A stretch of 64,000 bases of DNA from Anaerococcus sp. Marseille-P3625 (GCF_900232825.1 NZ_OCTP01000009.1:62001-126000), one strand, 5' to 3'. Positions 1 to 8,083 are shown, counted from the first letter of the stretch. Program-made: numbers and translations. The notes: generated from the letters alone by a model not told the origin.

Positions 1-842
1 TCAATGCTACAAAAGAAAGTGCAAAATATGATTTTTCAGTTCTTGTTAATAATTTAATTAAAACACTAAGTGATTATAGTCCTGAAAAAGTAAAAGATTA
101 TACAAAAGATAGCGAATATGAAACAGCTATAGAAAAATTAACTGATGCATTAAAATATGCTGAAGAAAAAAAGGCAGCTTTAGATGGTAAAGCAGTAGAA
201 AACTCTGAATTATTTGACCTATATTACAAGGATAAAGAATTCAAAGATACTTACTACAAAAAAGCAACAAAAGCTCAAAAAGAAGCTTATGATAAGGCAA
301 AAACAGATGCTTACAAGGTCCTATTAAAAGGTGACAATGTTAGCGCGAAAGAATACAATGATGCCCTAAAAGCTTTAAAAGATGCTAGAAATGACATTAT
401 AAACTCATCCGATAAGGAAAAAGTATTTGAAAATCTTAAAAAAGAAATAGCTGAAGCAGAAAAATTAGATAAATCTTTGTACACAGAAAAATCTTACAAT
501 GTATTTAAGAAAGCTTTAATAGCAGCAAAAACAACAGCTGAATCTGCAAATTCAACTCTAGATCAATACAAAACAAGCCTTGAAGCTTTACAAGAAGCTA
601 AAAAATCATTAGTAAAAGTTGATACTAAAGAAGAAAAAGAATTAGCAAAACTAATAGAAGAATTAAAAGCTGCTAAAAAATCTAACGAAACAAAAGTTTC
701 TGCTGCACAATGGTTATTAGAAAACACACCAGATACAGTTAAAAAAGTTAAGGGCAAATTAGAAAAACTAATCAAAGATTCTAAAGCTATAATCAAAGAA
801 GTAGACCAATACTTAGCTGAACATGGCAAAACTAGAGGATAA
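1..842 (+). CDS. FIVAR-repeat surface protein, C-terminal part (5' end outside window)
   Basis: The reading frame is open from the first complete codon (position 3) to TAA at 840-842, so this is the end of a longer protein. It is lysine/alanine-rich and helical. At least two, probably three, FIVAR-like units of about 60 residues are visible, with the typical Y-T-x-x-S-Y ... A-L ... A-K-x-x-L pattern (last unit starts near base 477). The final ~50 residues (from base 684) are the recurring module with core AAQWLLENTPDTVKKVKGKL. There is no LPXTG signal. FIVAR units occur in adhesins and extracellular-matrix binding proteins of Gram-positive cocci. A role in adhesion is inference; export cannot be seen because the N-terminus is missing. 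It probably heads an operon with the next two genes. Confidence 0.8.
   Translation, partial: NATKESAKYDFSVLVNNLIKTLSDYSPEKVKDYTKDSEYETAIEKLTDALKYAEEKKAALDGKAVENSELFDLYYKDKEFKDTYYKKATKAQKEAYDKAKTDAYKVLLKGDNVSAKEYNDALKALKDARNDIINSSDKEKVFENLKKEIAEAEKLDKSLYTEKSYNVFKKALIAAKTTAESANSTLDQYKTSLEALQEAKKSLVKVDTKEEKELAKLIEELKAAKKSNETKVSAAQWLLENTPDTVKKVKGKLEKLIKDSKAIIKEVDQYLAEHGKTRG
684..830 (+). other. Copy 1 of the recurring AA-LL-N-P-T-V-KL module
   Basis: C-terminal ~49 residues of the cut surface protein. Key residues are A-A, L-L, N, T-P-D-T-V, V-K-G-K-L and L-I-K. It is predicted as two helices separated by the proline. The same pattern is found at 1289-1435, 2060-2206, 2439-2582, 7922-8080, 25063-25203 and 25755-25895. 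No named family was recognised. Confidence 0.8.
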
Positions 843-889
843 GAAGTAGCTAAAAACTTTTTATTTCCTATTAGAGGGAGTTTTTAACA

Positions 890-1438
890 ATGAAAATTAA
901 AAATAAGTTGTTAGTTTCAATCTTTGCGATAAGCTTTTTTGCAATGAGCTTTAACATGGAAAATAACAAAGCCCTTGCAACAAGCATCGATGAAAATGTA
1001 AATACCCCAGAAAATCAACAAGAACAATTGCAAAAAGCAGTTGATGATACAATAAAAGTTGTAAATTCAGAAGTTTATTATACTTACACAAGCCAAGAGC
1101 TAAAAAGTGAGTATGAAAAAGCCATAGCAAATGCAAAACTTGTTTTGGCAAAAAAAGATGCAAGTTATGACGAACTTAGAGATGCAACAGCTATGGTAAA
1201 TAAGGCTAAAAAAGATATCAAAGATGCCATGATAAAAATTGCTGAAAAAATAAATACCAAAAATCAGTTGGAAAAAGCTTTGAATGATAACAAAATAAAG
1301 GCTAATATGGCAAGAGATTTACTAACAAATTATCCAAAAACAGTTGCAAAAGTAAAAGGCAAACTTCAAAATATACTAAAAAGTTCAGAAGCTCTTGTAA
1401 AAGAAGCTGAAAGCCTATTAAAGCAATTAAATATTTAA
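890..1438 (+). CDS. Small secreted FIVAR-like protein with C-terminal module
   Basis: A 182-residue protein. Residues 1-31 form a signal peptide (K-rich start, hydrophobic core, Ala-Leu-Ala-Thr cleavage region). Residues ~60-115 resemble one FIVAR unit (Y-T-Y-T-S-Q-E-L ... A-N-A-K-L-V-L). Residues 134-182 are the recurring module (ARDLLTNYPKTVAKVKGKL). Its start has an AGAGGGAG ribosome site about 10 bases upstream. It lies 47 bases after the preceding surface protein and 9 bases before the next, so the three probably form one operon. Function is unknown; it is likely exported and retained at or released from the surface. No sortase signal. Confidence 0.82.
   Translation: MKIKNKLLVSIFAISFFAMSFNMENNKALATSIDENVNTPENQQEQLQKAVDDTIKVVNSEVYYTYTSQELKSEYEKAIANAKLVLAKKDASYDELRDATAMVNKAKKDIKDAMIKIAEKINTKNQLEKALNDNKIKANMARDLLTNYPKTVAKVKGKLQNILKSSEALVKEAESLLKQLNI
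1289..1435 (+). other. Copy 2 of the recurring module
   Basis: Last 49 residues of the 182-residue protein. Core residues are LLTNYPKTVAKVKGKL followed by an amphipathic helix ending S-L-L-K-Q-L. It is closest to copy 3 (both have L-L-T-N-Y-P-K-T-V). Confidence 0.8.
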
Positions 1439-1447
1439 GGAGCAACA

Positions 1448-2209
1448 ATGATAAAAACTAAAAAAGTAGCAGCTATTGGATTAGCATTAGTCTTTTCCCT
1501 AACAGGACTTGCTGGTGGAAAATCTTATTCAAATGTAAGTTTTGCACAAGGCGAAAAAACATCTTACAAAGATCTTTTGTTAGGATATATCAAAGAAGAT
1601 GCTAATTATAAAGAAAGTGAAGATTACAAAGATTCAAACGATGCCCTAAAGCTAGTTTATGTTTTGGCAATGGATACTGCTAAAACTTTAGTAGAAGATC
1701 AAAATTCAACAGAAGAACAATTTAAAGAAATTTATGAGCAAATACGCAAGGCAAAAAGCGAAATTGCTGATAAAACAAATCCAATTATGGAAAAAGCAAA
1801 ATATAGGGTAGGACTAGAAATTCAAATTTATGAAGCAAAAAATGCCCTAGAAACAATTGGTAGATATGACTATAACAAGAAATACTACGATGATCTAAAG
1901 CTTGAATATAATTATGCCAAAAAACTTGTAGACGATGACAAAACAAGCAACTACGAATTTTTGAAGGAAGCTAAAGATCTTAAAAATGCAAAAGATACAT
2001 TCATAAAAGAAAACAATAGAAAAGCTTATATCATAAGACTTGAAGATGCTATAGCTGTAAATCAAAAACAAGCTGCAGCAGCCAAGGATTTGCTAACAAA
2101 CTATCCAAAAACTGTAAGCAAGGTTAAAGATAAACTAGAAAAAATCTTAAAAGATTCTCAACAACTAATAGAAGAATCTCAAAAACTATTAAAAGAGCTA
2201 AAAAAATAA
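1448..2209 (+). CDS. Secreted FIVAR-like protein with C-terminal module
   Basis: A 253-residue protein. A signal peptide occupies about residues 1-35 (hydrophobic core near A-L-V-F-S-L-T-G-L-A). Two FIVAR-like helical units follow (about 50-115 and 125-195; motifs such as Y-x-x-S-x-D ... A-M-D-T-A-K-T-L-V). Residues 205-253 carry the recurring module (AKDLLTNYPKTVSKVKDKL). The ribosome site AAGGAG lies 6 bases before ATG. A strong terminator follows at 2227, closing the operon. Probable surface adhesin or wall-associated protein; ligand unknown. No LPXTG motif and no membrane segment after the signal peptide. Confidence 0.82.
   Translation: MIKTKKVAAIGLALVFSLTGLAGGKSYSNVSFAQGEKTSYKDLLLGYIKEDANYKESEDYKDSNDALKLVYVLAMDTAKTLVEDQNSTEEQFKEIYEQIRKAKSEIADKTNPIMEKAKYRVGLEIQIYEAKNALETIGRYDYNKKYYDDLKLEYNYAKKLVDDDKTSNYEFLKEAKDLKNAKDTFIKENNRKAYIIRLEDAIAVNQKQAAAAKDLLTNYPKTVSKVKDKLEKILKDSQQLIEESQKLLKELKK
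2060..2206 (+). other. Copy 3 of the recurring module
   Basis: Last 49 residues of the 253-residue protein: A-A-A-A-K-D-L-L-T-N-Y-P-K-T-V, then K-D-K-L-E-K-I-L-K and a final helix ending K-L-L-K-E-L-K-K. Confidence 0.8.
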
Positions 2210-2226
2210 TTAGATTATAAAGATTA

Positions 2227-2249
2227 AACACCCCTGGGGTGTTTTTTCT
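2227..2249 (+). terminator. Rho-independent terminator of the secreted-protein operon
   Basis: Perfect 7-bp stem AACACCC / GGGTGTT with a 3-base loop, followed by a T-rich tract. Confidence 0.9.
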
Positions 2250-2318
2250 TATCCCTATCTTTATAAAAATCTTAAAAATCGTATAGTTTAAGTAAATACA
2301 AATTTAAAGAGGTTATAA

Positions 2319-3431
2319 GTGAAAAGAAAAATTCTTGCAATAATTTTTGCTCTGGCTTTAATAATGCCAGCAAATTTAGGCGAAAAAAATATGGCTTATG
2401 CCATTTCAAATAAAGAATTAGCAGATAATTTAGATCCGAGCAAACTTGAAGCAAAAGTTGCTGCGGCAAGGTATTTGCTTGAAAATTACCCTAATACAGT
2501 CAGGGGAAGCATAAAAGAAAAGCTTAAAGTTCTTCTAAAAAAATCTCAAGAAACCTTAAATGAAGTTTACGCTTTCAAAAGAAAATACGGCAGCGAAGAT
2601 ACTCTAGCAATAAGGGTAAAAAATCAAATAAGAGAAAATTTAAGATTAAGAAAGACAGATTTTACAGTAAATATCAATTCCTATGCAGATAACGACCAAA
2701 TTTCCCAATATTTCTTAGAAACTTGCAAGGAAAATCCGTATTTTTTCTATAGCATTTACGAAAAAGCCAATGTTTCTAGCAAATATAATTCAGAAATGTC
2801 AAATGGAAGTAAAATCTATATGGACTCTGCAAGATTTATAGTTACTTACAGAGAAAATCAAGAGATTGAGAAAAAAGTTGAAGAATTTGCCAATAATTGG
2901 GTACAAAATAATATCAGTTCCTCTGATTCCGACTTTGATAAAGCTTTAAAAATCCACGATTTTATTGTAATGCAAAATCAATATAACCTAGGAGATAGCA
3001 AAAAGAGAAGTGGTGGATATTCTATTTACAATCCATCAAGCATTATCTTTGGCAATGGTGGTGTTTGCAATGCCTATGCAACCTTGTTTGACAAATTAGC
3101 ATCTCTTTCAGGTCTTGAAGTAAGATATGCAACTGGAATATCTAAAAAAAATTCAGAGTCACATATTTGGAACATGGTAAAAATTAACGGAAATTGGATG
3201 AATGTCGATACAACTTGGGATGATCCAACTTTAAAATTTGACGATGGTTATGTGACGAATCTCGATGATTTTGTGATTTATGATTATTTTCTAAAAAGCG
3301 ATGAACAAATGAGATACAGTAGAATCATAGATGAAGATAAAAATAGACCTTTGGGACTTACAACAATAGATACAGGTCTAAAAAATTCAACGATCAAGAA
3401 AATTGGCGATACTTATATGGTTGTAAAATAG
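2319..3431 (+). CDS. Secreted transglutaminase-like protein with N-terminal module
   Basis: A 370-residue protein starting at GTG, with AGAGG 6 bases upstream. A signal peptide covers residues 1-28. Residues 41-88 are the recurring module (ARYLLENYPNTV ... KEKLKVLLKKS), here directly behind the signal peptide. Residues ~210-320 are a transglutaminase-like (papain fold) domain. The Cys-His-Asp triad is visible as C250 in GGVCNAYA, H282 in SHIWNM and D297 in VDTTWDD. Bacterial proteins of this type are thought to cross-link or cleave surface proteins or wall peptides; the exact reaction is not predictable. It follows the operon terminator, so it probably has its own promoter. Confidence 0.85.
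   Translation: MKRKILAIIFALALIMPANLGEKNMAYAISNKELADNLDPSKLEAKVAAARYLLENYPNTVRGSIKEKLKVLLKKSQETLNEVYAFKRKYGSEDTLAIRVKNQIRENLRLRKTDFTVNINSYADNDQISQYFLETCKENPYFFYSIYEKANVSSKYNSEMSNGSKIYMDSARFIVTYRENQEIEKKVEEFANNWVQNNISSSDSDFDKALKIHDFIVMQNQYNLGDSKKRSGGYSIYNPSSIIFGNGGVCNAYATLFDKLASLSGLEVRYATGISKKNSESHIWNMVKINGNWMNVDTTWDDPTLKFDDGYVTNLDDFVIYDYFLKSDEQMRYSRIIDEDKNRPLGLTTIDTGLKNSTIKKIGDTYMVVK
2439..2582 (+). other. Copy 4 of the recurring module (N-terminal position)
   Basis: Residues 41-88 of the transglutaminase-like protein: V-A-A-A-R-Y-L-L-E-N-Y-P-N-T-V, then an insertion of two residues (R-G-S-I) before K-E-K-L-K-V-L-L-K-K-S. This is the only copy in the window that is not C-terminal. Confidence 0.7.
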
Positions 3432-3446
3432 AATTTTCTACAATTA

Positions 3447-3484
3447 AAAAATAGTGGCGAAAGATTGCCACTATTTTTTGCTTA
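3447..3484. terminator. Bidirectional terminator between convergent genes
   Basis: Perfect 12-bp stem AAAAATAGTGGC / GCCACTATTTTT at 3447-3458 and 3467-3478. It serves the transglutaminase gene on the plus strand and the mnmM operon on the minus strand. Its right arm overlaps the stop codon of mnmM (3471-3473). Confidence 0.88.
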
Positions 3485-4013
3485 TAATATTAAGATATGG
3501 TGGGGTATTTTTTTGATTTGGATAAGAAAGTTTTAGGACTGTAAAAAGTTTTTGATCCAAATTTCCAAGGTAGGCGTCAAGGGCATCTGCTTCTAATTTT
3601 CCTTCTTTATGGCCTGGATAAACACTTATAAAAATTTTCCCGTCCTTGTTTAATAGGTCTAAAAGTTTTTTTAGACTATTTATGGTGGAAGTTTTCTTGG
3701 TGGTAATATTTTTGTCGGCTTTTGGCAAATAACCTAGATTATAAATAGCTAAATCAATTTTTTCTTTAACATATTTATCGATATTTTCGTGACTATCTAA
3801 AATAAAGGTAAAATTTTCTCTATTTCCTATAAGTTTTTGTGTATTTTCCTTAGCTTTAGCTTGGATATCAAAGGCATAAAGTTTAGTAGCTTTTAGCTCA
3901 TCAAGGATAAATTTGCTATCATAACCGTTGCCAGCAGTCATATCCACCGCTACATTTATCTTTTTTTCATTTTTTAAAATTTCTTTGGCAAGTTCTGTAA
4001 TTTTTTCTATCAT
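3471..4013 (-). CDS. mnmM: tRNA 5-aminomethyl-2-thiouridine methyltransferase (MnmM/YtqB family)
   Basis: A 180-residue class I SAM-dependent methyltransferase. The SAM-binding motif I is V-D-M-T-A-G-N-G-Y-D near residue 25. An acidic post-I residue lies in AFDIQ, and NLGYLP near residue 95 is the family's catalytic-region motif. This matches the family once labelled rRNA methylase (B. subtilis YtqB), now known to complete the mnm5s2U wobble modification of tRNA. Its start overlaps the stop of the upstream immA-like gene (TAATG), so it is translationally coupled. Cytoplasmic. The linkage to a regulator-protease pair is unusual. Confidence 0.85.
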   Translation of the reverse strand: MIEKITELAKEILKNEKKINVAVDMTAGNGYDSKFILDELKATKLYAFDIQAKAKENTQKLIGNRENFTFILDSHENIDKYVKEKIDLAIYNLGYLPKADKNITTKKTSTINSLKKLLDLLNKDGKIFISVYPGHKEGKLEADALDAYLGNLDQKLFTVLKLSYPNQKNTPPYLNIISKK

Positions 4014-4561
4014 TAGTAATTGTAATAATCTTCCTCGATGTTGCCGTCAATTTGTGCAAAAAACTTTGGGTCAGCTTCATTTTGTCTTATTGGCATACCC
4101 ATCCTATGCATTTCGTTTAATTTAAAAATCATAAGATTTGCATTTACCTCGTATAAACTTGCCAATTGATTGTAGGTATAACCTAATTTTAAATCTTCTA
4201 GTAAAGTTTCTTCGTTTATTAACAGGTGGGCAGCAAAAATATTGGCCTCAATTTCCATATCTGTTCTTATGTCAAAGAGTTCATATTCTGCCATTTGATA
4301 AGAAAGTTCGTCTTTGTGGTAAATATCATGACCAAGTTCGTGGGCTAGAACCATATTAAGAAGTGGATCAGATAAATGAGGGTTATAAAATACAAAACGG
4401 TTTTTCTTGATAATTTTATACATGCCCAAAACTTTTGTTGGACTTTTAAAGGGGATAAGAAACACACCTTTTGCTTCTAAAATTTCCCTAGGGTCTCTGG
4501 TCTTGTATTTTTTTATGATCTTTTTTGTATCGAGGAAAATTTGATCGTATAAAACTGACAT
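4013..4561 (-). CDS. ImmA/IrrE-type metallopeptidase
   Basis: A 182-residue protein with the zinc-protease motif AHELGHDIYH (H74, E75, H78) and a downstream E-I-E-A-N-x-F-A-A-H-L-L segment that supplies the third ligand. This is the ImmA/IrrE family (DUF955), whose members cleave XRE-type repressors in response to a signal. It begins immediately after the stop of the XRE gene (TAG then ATG), which is the usual partner arrangement. Residues after 130 include an HTH-like stretch (YTYNQLASLYEV), as in other IrrE proteins. The likely target is the neighbouring regulator. The inducing signal is unknown. Confidence 0.85.
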   Translation of the reverse strand: MSVLYDQIFLDTKKIIKKYKTRDPREILEAKGVFLIPFKSPTKVLGMYKIIKKNRFVFYNPHLSDPLLNMVLAHELGHDIYHKDELSYQMAEYELFDIRTDMEIEANIFAAHLLINEETLLEDLKLGYTYNQLASLYEVNANLMIFKLNEMHRMGMPIRQNEADPKFFAQIDGNIEEDYYNY

Positions 4562-4963
4562 CTATTTCCTCTTTTTTGATCCGTATTTTTTATTTTCATT
4601 TTTGGCTATATAATAAGCCTCGCTTATAGCATCAAGGATTGCTTTTTTATCTTTTTCTGGCAATTCTCCACCTGCCATTAGTCCAATTACACCATTTACA
4701 AGCTCTTTGGCATCTCTTGCGCCCTTTGCTCCATAACGTTCATAGGCTCTTAAAATAAAATCATCCTCATCTGTTACCAAATAATCGTGACTTGTATCCA
4801 AAGCTTCTGCCAAAGCATCGTAAGTTTTTCTATACCTAGGTTTGCTTTGACCTGATTCATATCTTGAAATTGTCTTTAAAGAAACATTGCAATATTTTGC
4901 AAGCTCTTCTTGGGTCATATTTTTAGCTTCTCTTAAATCTCTAAGTTTTTCTGCAAATGCCAT
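4562..4963 (-). CDS. XRE-family transcriptional regulator
   Basis: A 133-residue protein with a Cro/C1-type HTH at residues 2-65 (T-Q-E-E-L-A-K-Y-C-N-V-S-x-x-T-I-S-R-Y-E-S-G), followed by a short helical C-terminal region. The start is ATGATG; the second ATG (4963) is preferred because AGGAG lies 5 bases upstream of it and only 2 from the first. It is the first gene of an operon with the ImmA-type protease and mnmM. By analogy with ImmR/ImmA it should repress its own promoter or stress genes until cleaved. No integrase or phage gene is nearby, so this looks chromosomal. Confidence 0.82.
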   Translation of the reverse strand: MAFAEKLRDLREAKNMTQEELAKYCNVSLKTISRYESGQSKPRYRKTYDALAEALDTSHDYLVTDEDDFILRAYERYGAKGARDAKELVNGVIGLMAGGELPEKDKKAILDAISEAYYIAKNENKKYGSKKRK

Positions 4964-5068
4964 CATATCTCCTTGTAATTAATATTATAGTCTTCTATTG
5001 TCTATATTATACATTAAAAGTCAAATCCTAACAAGAAAATAGAGCGAAAAACAAAACTATTAATAAAA

Positions 5069-5545
5069 TTAATTAAAAATTTTATCGTCGTTGTCGGAAT
5101 CATCAGTAGAAAGAGCTCTAATATCTAGGGTTTTCCCTAAATCTTTTAATTCTTTAAAGCAAGCGATATCGTCATCGTCTACGTATACTGTTTCATTTAC
5201 TTTTTTCTTGTAGTATTTTCTACTCATATTACCAACATTTACCATATCAATATCAAGTCCATTTTCTATTAGGGAAAGGGCATCTTTTGGATTTTCTACA
5301 AGAACTAAAGCCTCAGTATCATCTTCTAAATCACCTAATTCCTTAATTGCTTTTTCAACTGTTAAAAAATAAATTTTAGTATTAAGTGGTGTTACAATTT
5401 CCATAAGCTTTTGGGAATTTTCATCCATAAAAGTTCTGTCGTTAACTACAACGATAATGTCAGCTCCAACTTCTTTAAGCCAACTTTTTCCTATTTGACC
5501 ATGCATTAGTCTATCATCAATTCTTAGTAAAACTGTCTTTGCCAT
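5069..5545 (-). CDS. Orphan PTS IIB component, mannose/fructose/sorbose family
   Basis: A 158-residue protein matching the IIB domain of mannose-family phosphotransferase systems: L-L-R-I-D-D-R-L-M-H-G-Q-I, where H15 is the phospho-accepting histidine. The family normally transfers phosphate from IIA to sugar entering through IIC/IID. No IIA, IIC or IID gene is next to it. The C-terminal ~15 residues are unusually acidic (D-D-S-D-N-D-D-K). Ribosome site AAGGA precedes ATG. Either the partner subunits lie elsewhere or the protein serves as a phosphorylation-state sensor; this cannot be decided here. Confidence 0.85.
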   Translation of the reverse strand: MAKTVLLRIDDRLMHGQIGKSWLKEVGADIIVVVNDRTFMDENSQKLMEIVTPLNTKIYFLTVEKAIKELGDLEDDTEALVLVENPKDALSLIENGLDIDMVNVGNMSRKYYKKKVNETVYVDDDDIACFKELKDLGKTLDIRALSTDDSDNDDKIFN

Positions 5546-5758
5546 AATATATCCTTTCTTATATATAGTTATTTTGAAATGACTTTACCAGATATTTATC
5601 TTACTGCCATATTTTAGATAAAAAAATTCATCTTTAAGCAAATTTAATAGAAAAATTCTTATAATATAAAAAATATGATTTATTATATTGCTTACTCTAC
5701 AAATTTTCTTAGGCAATAAGAAAAATATAAATCATATACTTATAAAGGAGAAATATAT

Positions 5759-8083
5759 ATGAAAAATAAAAACAAAAAATTAGCAAGCGTACTATTAATG
5801 GCAATGGGATTTAATATGATTATGCCAAGCCTAAACTCAAAAGCTGATACAAAACTCGAAAGTCCGATAGAAGAAAAACAAAGCATCAAAGTAAAAAATT
5901 CAACCATAGAAACATTGGAAAAAGAATTAGATAAAGCAAAAATATATCTAATAAAAGCTAAAAATGATTTAAAAAATAAAGAAGCTGAGAAAAATCTCAT
6001 TGATAAACAATACAAAAAGTTAGCTGAAGAATATGAAAAAGCAAAAAGCCAAAGCGAAATTGCTAGAAAAAAACTAGAAGAATTAAGCAAAAATGAAATA
6101 GAAGCTAAAGCTAATTTAGATAAATTTATAAAAGAAAAAGAAAATCAAGAAGAAAGTTCAAAAAAACTAGATCAAGCTATTAAAGACCTAGAAATAGCCA
6201 AAAAAGATAAAGAAAAAGTGGATAAGGAATTAGAAAATGCACAAAATGATAAAAATGCTCAAGAAGAAAAATTTAACAAAGCAAAAAAAGCTCTAAGCGA
6301 AGCCAAAGAAATTGAGCAAAAAGAAAAAGATCTTTTAGAAAAAATAAATAATGATCCCAAAATCAAAGAAAACAAAGATAAAAAAGACAAAACTAGCAAA
6401 GATTTAGAAAAAGCTAAAGATTTAGATAAAAATTATCTAGAAGCTAGCAAAGAAGATTTAACAGACGTTCGCCTGAAGATAAAAGAATCTCAAGAAATTC
6501 TTAGTAATTCAAGAAATAATCTCGACCAAAGCAAGGATCAAATAAAGGATCTTTATGGTAATATAAAAGAGTTTGAAGCAAACAATAAAAACTTAGGAGA
6601 ACTTAATAAAGAAAAAGAACAAGCAGAAAAGGAATTAGCGAATCTTCAAAAAGACACAGAAGAATACAAAGAAAAAGAAAATCAAATTGAACAAATAAAA
6701 CAAAAAATTGCAAATATAGATGAAATAAAAGACCAAGTAAATGAAAAGTATAAAAATCTATACGAAAAAGCTGAAACTGATTTTGGGAAAGTTAAAGATT
6801 ACAGCAATGGATTCGATAAGTTAATTAATTCTATAATAGAACAAAGTGAAAAACAAGCAAAAAACAATCTAATAGATAATATCAAAAAAGGCGAGATAAA
6901 ATCTTCAAATATTGATGAGAAAATAAGCGAAGCTAAAGCAAAAGCAGATGCTGTAAAAATGCAAAAAAGTGCAGCTGAAAATAATTATATGAAAGCTAAG
7001 GAAAAATTTGCCAAAGCTTGGGATGATTTGACAATAGCAAGCCAAGGACTAAAAAATAGCAAAGCAAAACTATATGACAAGAATTTTATTGACTCAGAAG
7101 AAGAAATCAACAAAGAAATTAAAGAAAATGAAGAAAAATTCAACGAAGCTATAAAAACTTTAAAAGAATTATCAACTGACTTGGTAAATAAAGAAGAAAC
7201 ACTAAAACTAGTTTTAGGAGAAGAAGAAAGACTTGGCGCCTATGCCAAAGCAATAGAAGGCTCAAAGTCCATGATAGAAACTCTTGAAAAAAATAGAAAC
7301 AAAATTGAAGAATTAAGTAAAATTTTAGAGCAAATTGACCAAGAAAATAAAAAAGTACAAGAACAAATTGATGTTGCTAAGGCAAAACTTTTAGAAAAAC
7401 AAAAAGAAGTAGAAAAACAAATTGAAACATCAAAAAAAGCAGAAAAAGAATTAGAAGAAGCTAAAGAGAATTTGAAAAAGGCAGAAAGCAAAAAAAACGA
7501 AACAGATAAAAAGATTAAAGATTTAGAAGAAACAATAAAAAAACTAGAAAAATCATCAGAAGATAAAAATATCGACCAAAAAATAAAAACAGCCAAAGAA
7601 AAGTTAGAGAAGATACAAAAAGAAAAAGAAATTTTGAATAAAGATTATGAAAAAGCTAAAAACAGAGAAAAAGAATTAAAGAAAAAGCTAGATGACGAAA
7701 ATCATAAAAAATTAGAAGCTCAAAAAGAATTAGATAATGCCAAAAAAGAAGTGGAAAAAGCTCAAAACTACCTAAATTATAAAGAAAGTCAATTGTCAAA
7801 TGCTAAAAATTCTACAGATAAAATTTTTGTAAAAAAAGGCTATAAATTCATCAAAGAAGGTAATTACCAAAGGCAAAGTCTTGCCAATAATCTAAATTCT
7901 ATCAAAAATTCATTAAGATTAAACCAAATAAAAGTTGAAGCTTGTAAATTCTTATTAGAAAATACACCAAAGACTGTAAAAAATGTTAAAGGCAAGTTAG
8001 AAAAACTATTAAAAGTATCAAGTGATTTACAAAAACAAGCACAAGAAGCAATTAAGGAATATGAGGAAGTTCTTTCTAAATAA
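5759..8083 (+). CDS. Long secreted coiled-coil protein with C-terminal module
   Basis: A 774-residue protein. Residues 1-29 are a signal peptide (hydrophobic core LLMAMGF, end SKA). Residues ~45-720 are almost pure K/E/A/L/N heptad-rich coiled coil with no cysteine until the end. Residues 722-774 carry the recurring module (ACKFLLENTPKTVKNVKGKLEKLL). Ribosome site AAAGGAG precedes ATG. No LPXTG, no membrane segment, no enzyme motif. The shape suggests an extended stalk held at one end by the module, as in M-protein-like or SMC-like surface fibres; this is inference. It stands alone between the IIB gene and the thrS leader. Confidence 0.8.
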   Translation: MKNKNKKLASVLLMAMGFNMIMPSLNSKADTKLESPIEEKQSIKVKNSTIETLEKELDKAKIYLIKAKNDLKNKEAEKNLIDKQYKKLAEEYEKAKSQSEIARKKLEELSKNEIEAKANLDKFIKEKENQEESSKKLDQAIKDLEIAKKDKEKVDKELENAQNDKNAQEEKFNKAKKALSEAKEIEQKEKDLLEKINNDPKIKENKDKKDKTSKDLEKAKDLDKNYLEASKEDLTDVRLKIKESQEILSNSRNNLDQSKDQIKDLYGNIKEFEANNKNLGELNKEKEQAEKELANLQKDTEEYKEKENQIEQIKQKIANIDEIKDQVNEKYKNLYEKAETDFGKVKDYSNGFDKLINSIIEQSEKQAKNNLIDNIKKGEIKSSNIDEKISEAKAKADAVKMQKSAAENNYMKAKEKFAKAWDDLTIASQGLKNSKAKLYDKNFIDSEEEINKEIKENEEKFNEAIKTLKELSTDLVNKEETLKLVLGEEERLGAYAKAIEGSKSMIETLEKNRNKIEELSKILEQIDQENKKVQEQIDVAKAKLLEKQKEVEKQIETSKKAEKELEEAKENLKKAESKKNETDKKIKDLEETIKKLEKSSEDKNIDQKIKTAKEKLEKIQKEKEILNKDYEKAKNREKELKKKLDDENHKKLEAQKELDNAKKEVEKAQNYLNYKESQLSNAKNSTDKIFVKKGYKFIKEGNYQRQSLANNLNSIKNSLRLNQIKVEACKFLLENTPKTVKNVKGKLEKLLKVSSDLQKQAQEAIKEYEEVLSK
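7922..8080 (+). other. Copy 5 of the recurring module
   Basis: Last 53 residues of the coiled-coil protein: V-E-A-C-K-F-L-L-E-N-T-P-K-T-V, then V-K-G-K-L-E-K-L-L-K-V-S. It shares T-P-x-T-V-K-x-V-K-G-K-L-E-K-L with copy 1. Confidence 0.8.

Noticed and set aside
4013-4963. ImmR/ImmA-like pair as sign of an integrative element
   Set aside because: No integrase, relaxase or attachment-site repeat was seen; the genes are coupled to a housekeeping tRNA methyltransferase.
7240-7596. Minus-strand open frame rich in Phe and Ser
   Set aside because: It is the mirror of lysine/glutamate-rich coiled-coil codons, has no ribosome site and no family resemblance. Similar mirror frames elsewhere were ignored.
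5900-7900. Repeat array or CRISPR-like periodicity in the coiled-coil gene
   Set aside because: Recurring AAAGAAG-type words come from Lys/Glu codons; there is no fixed unit or spacer structure.
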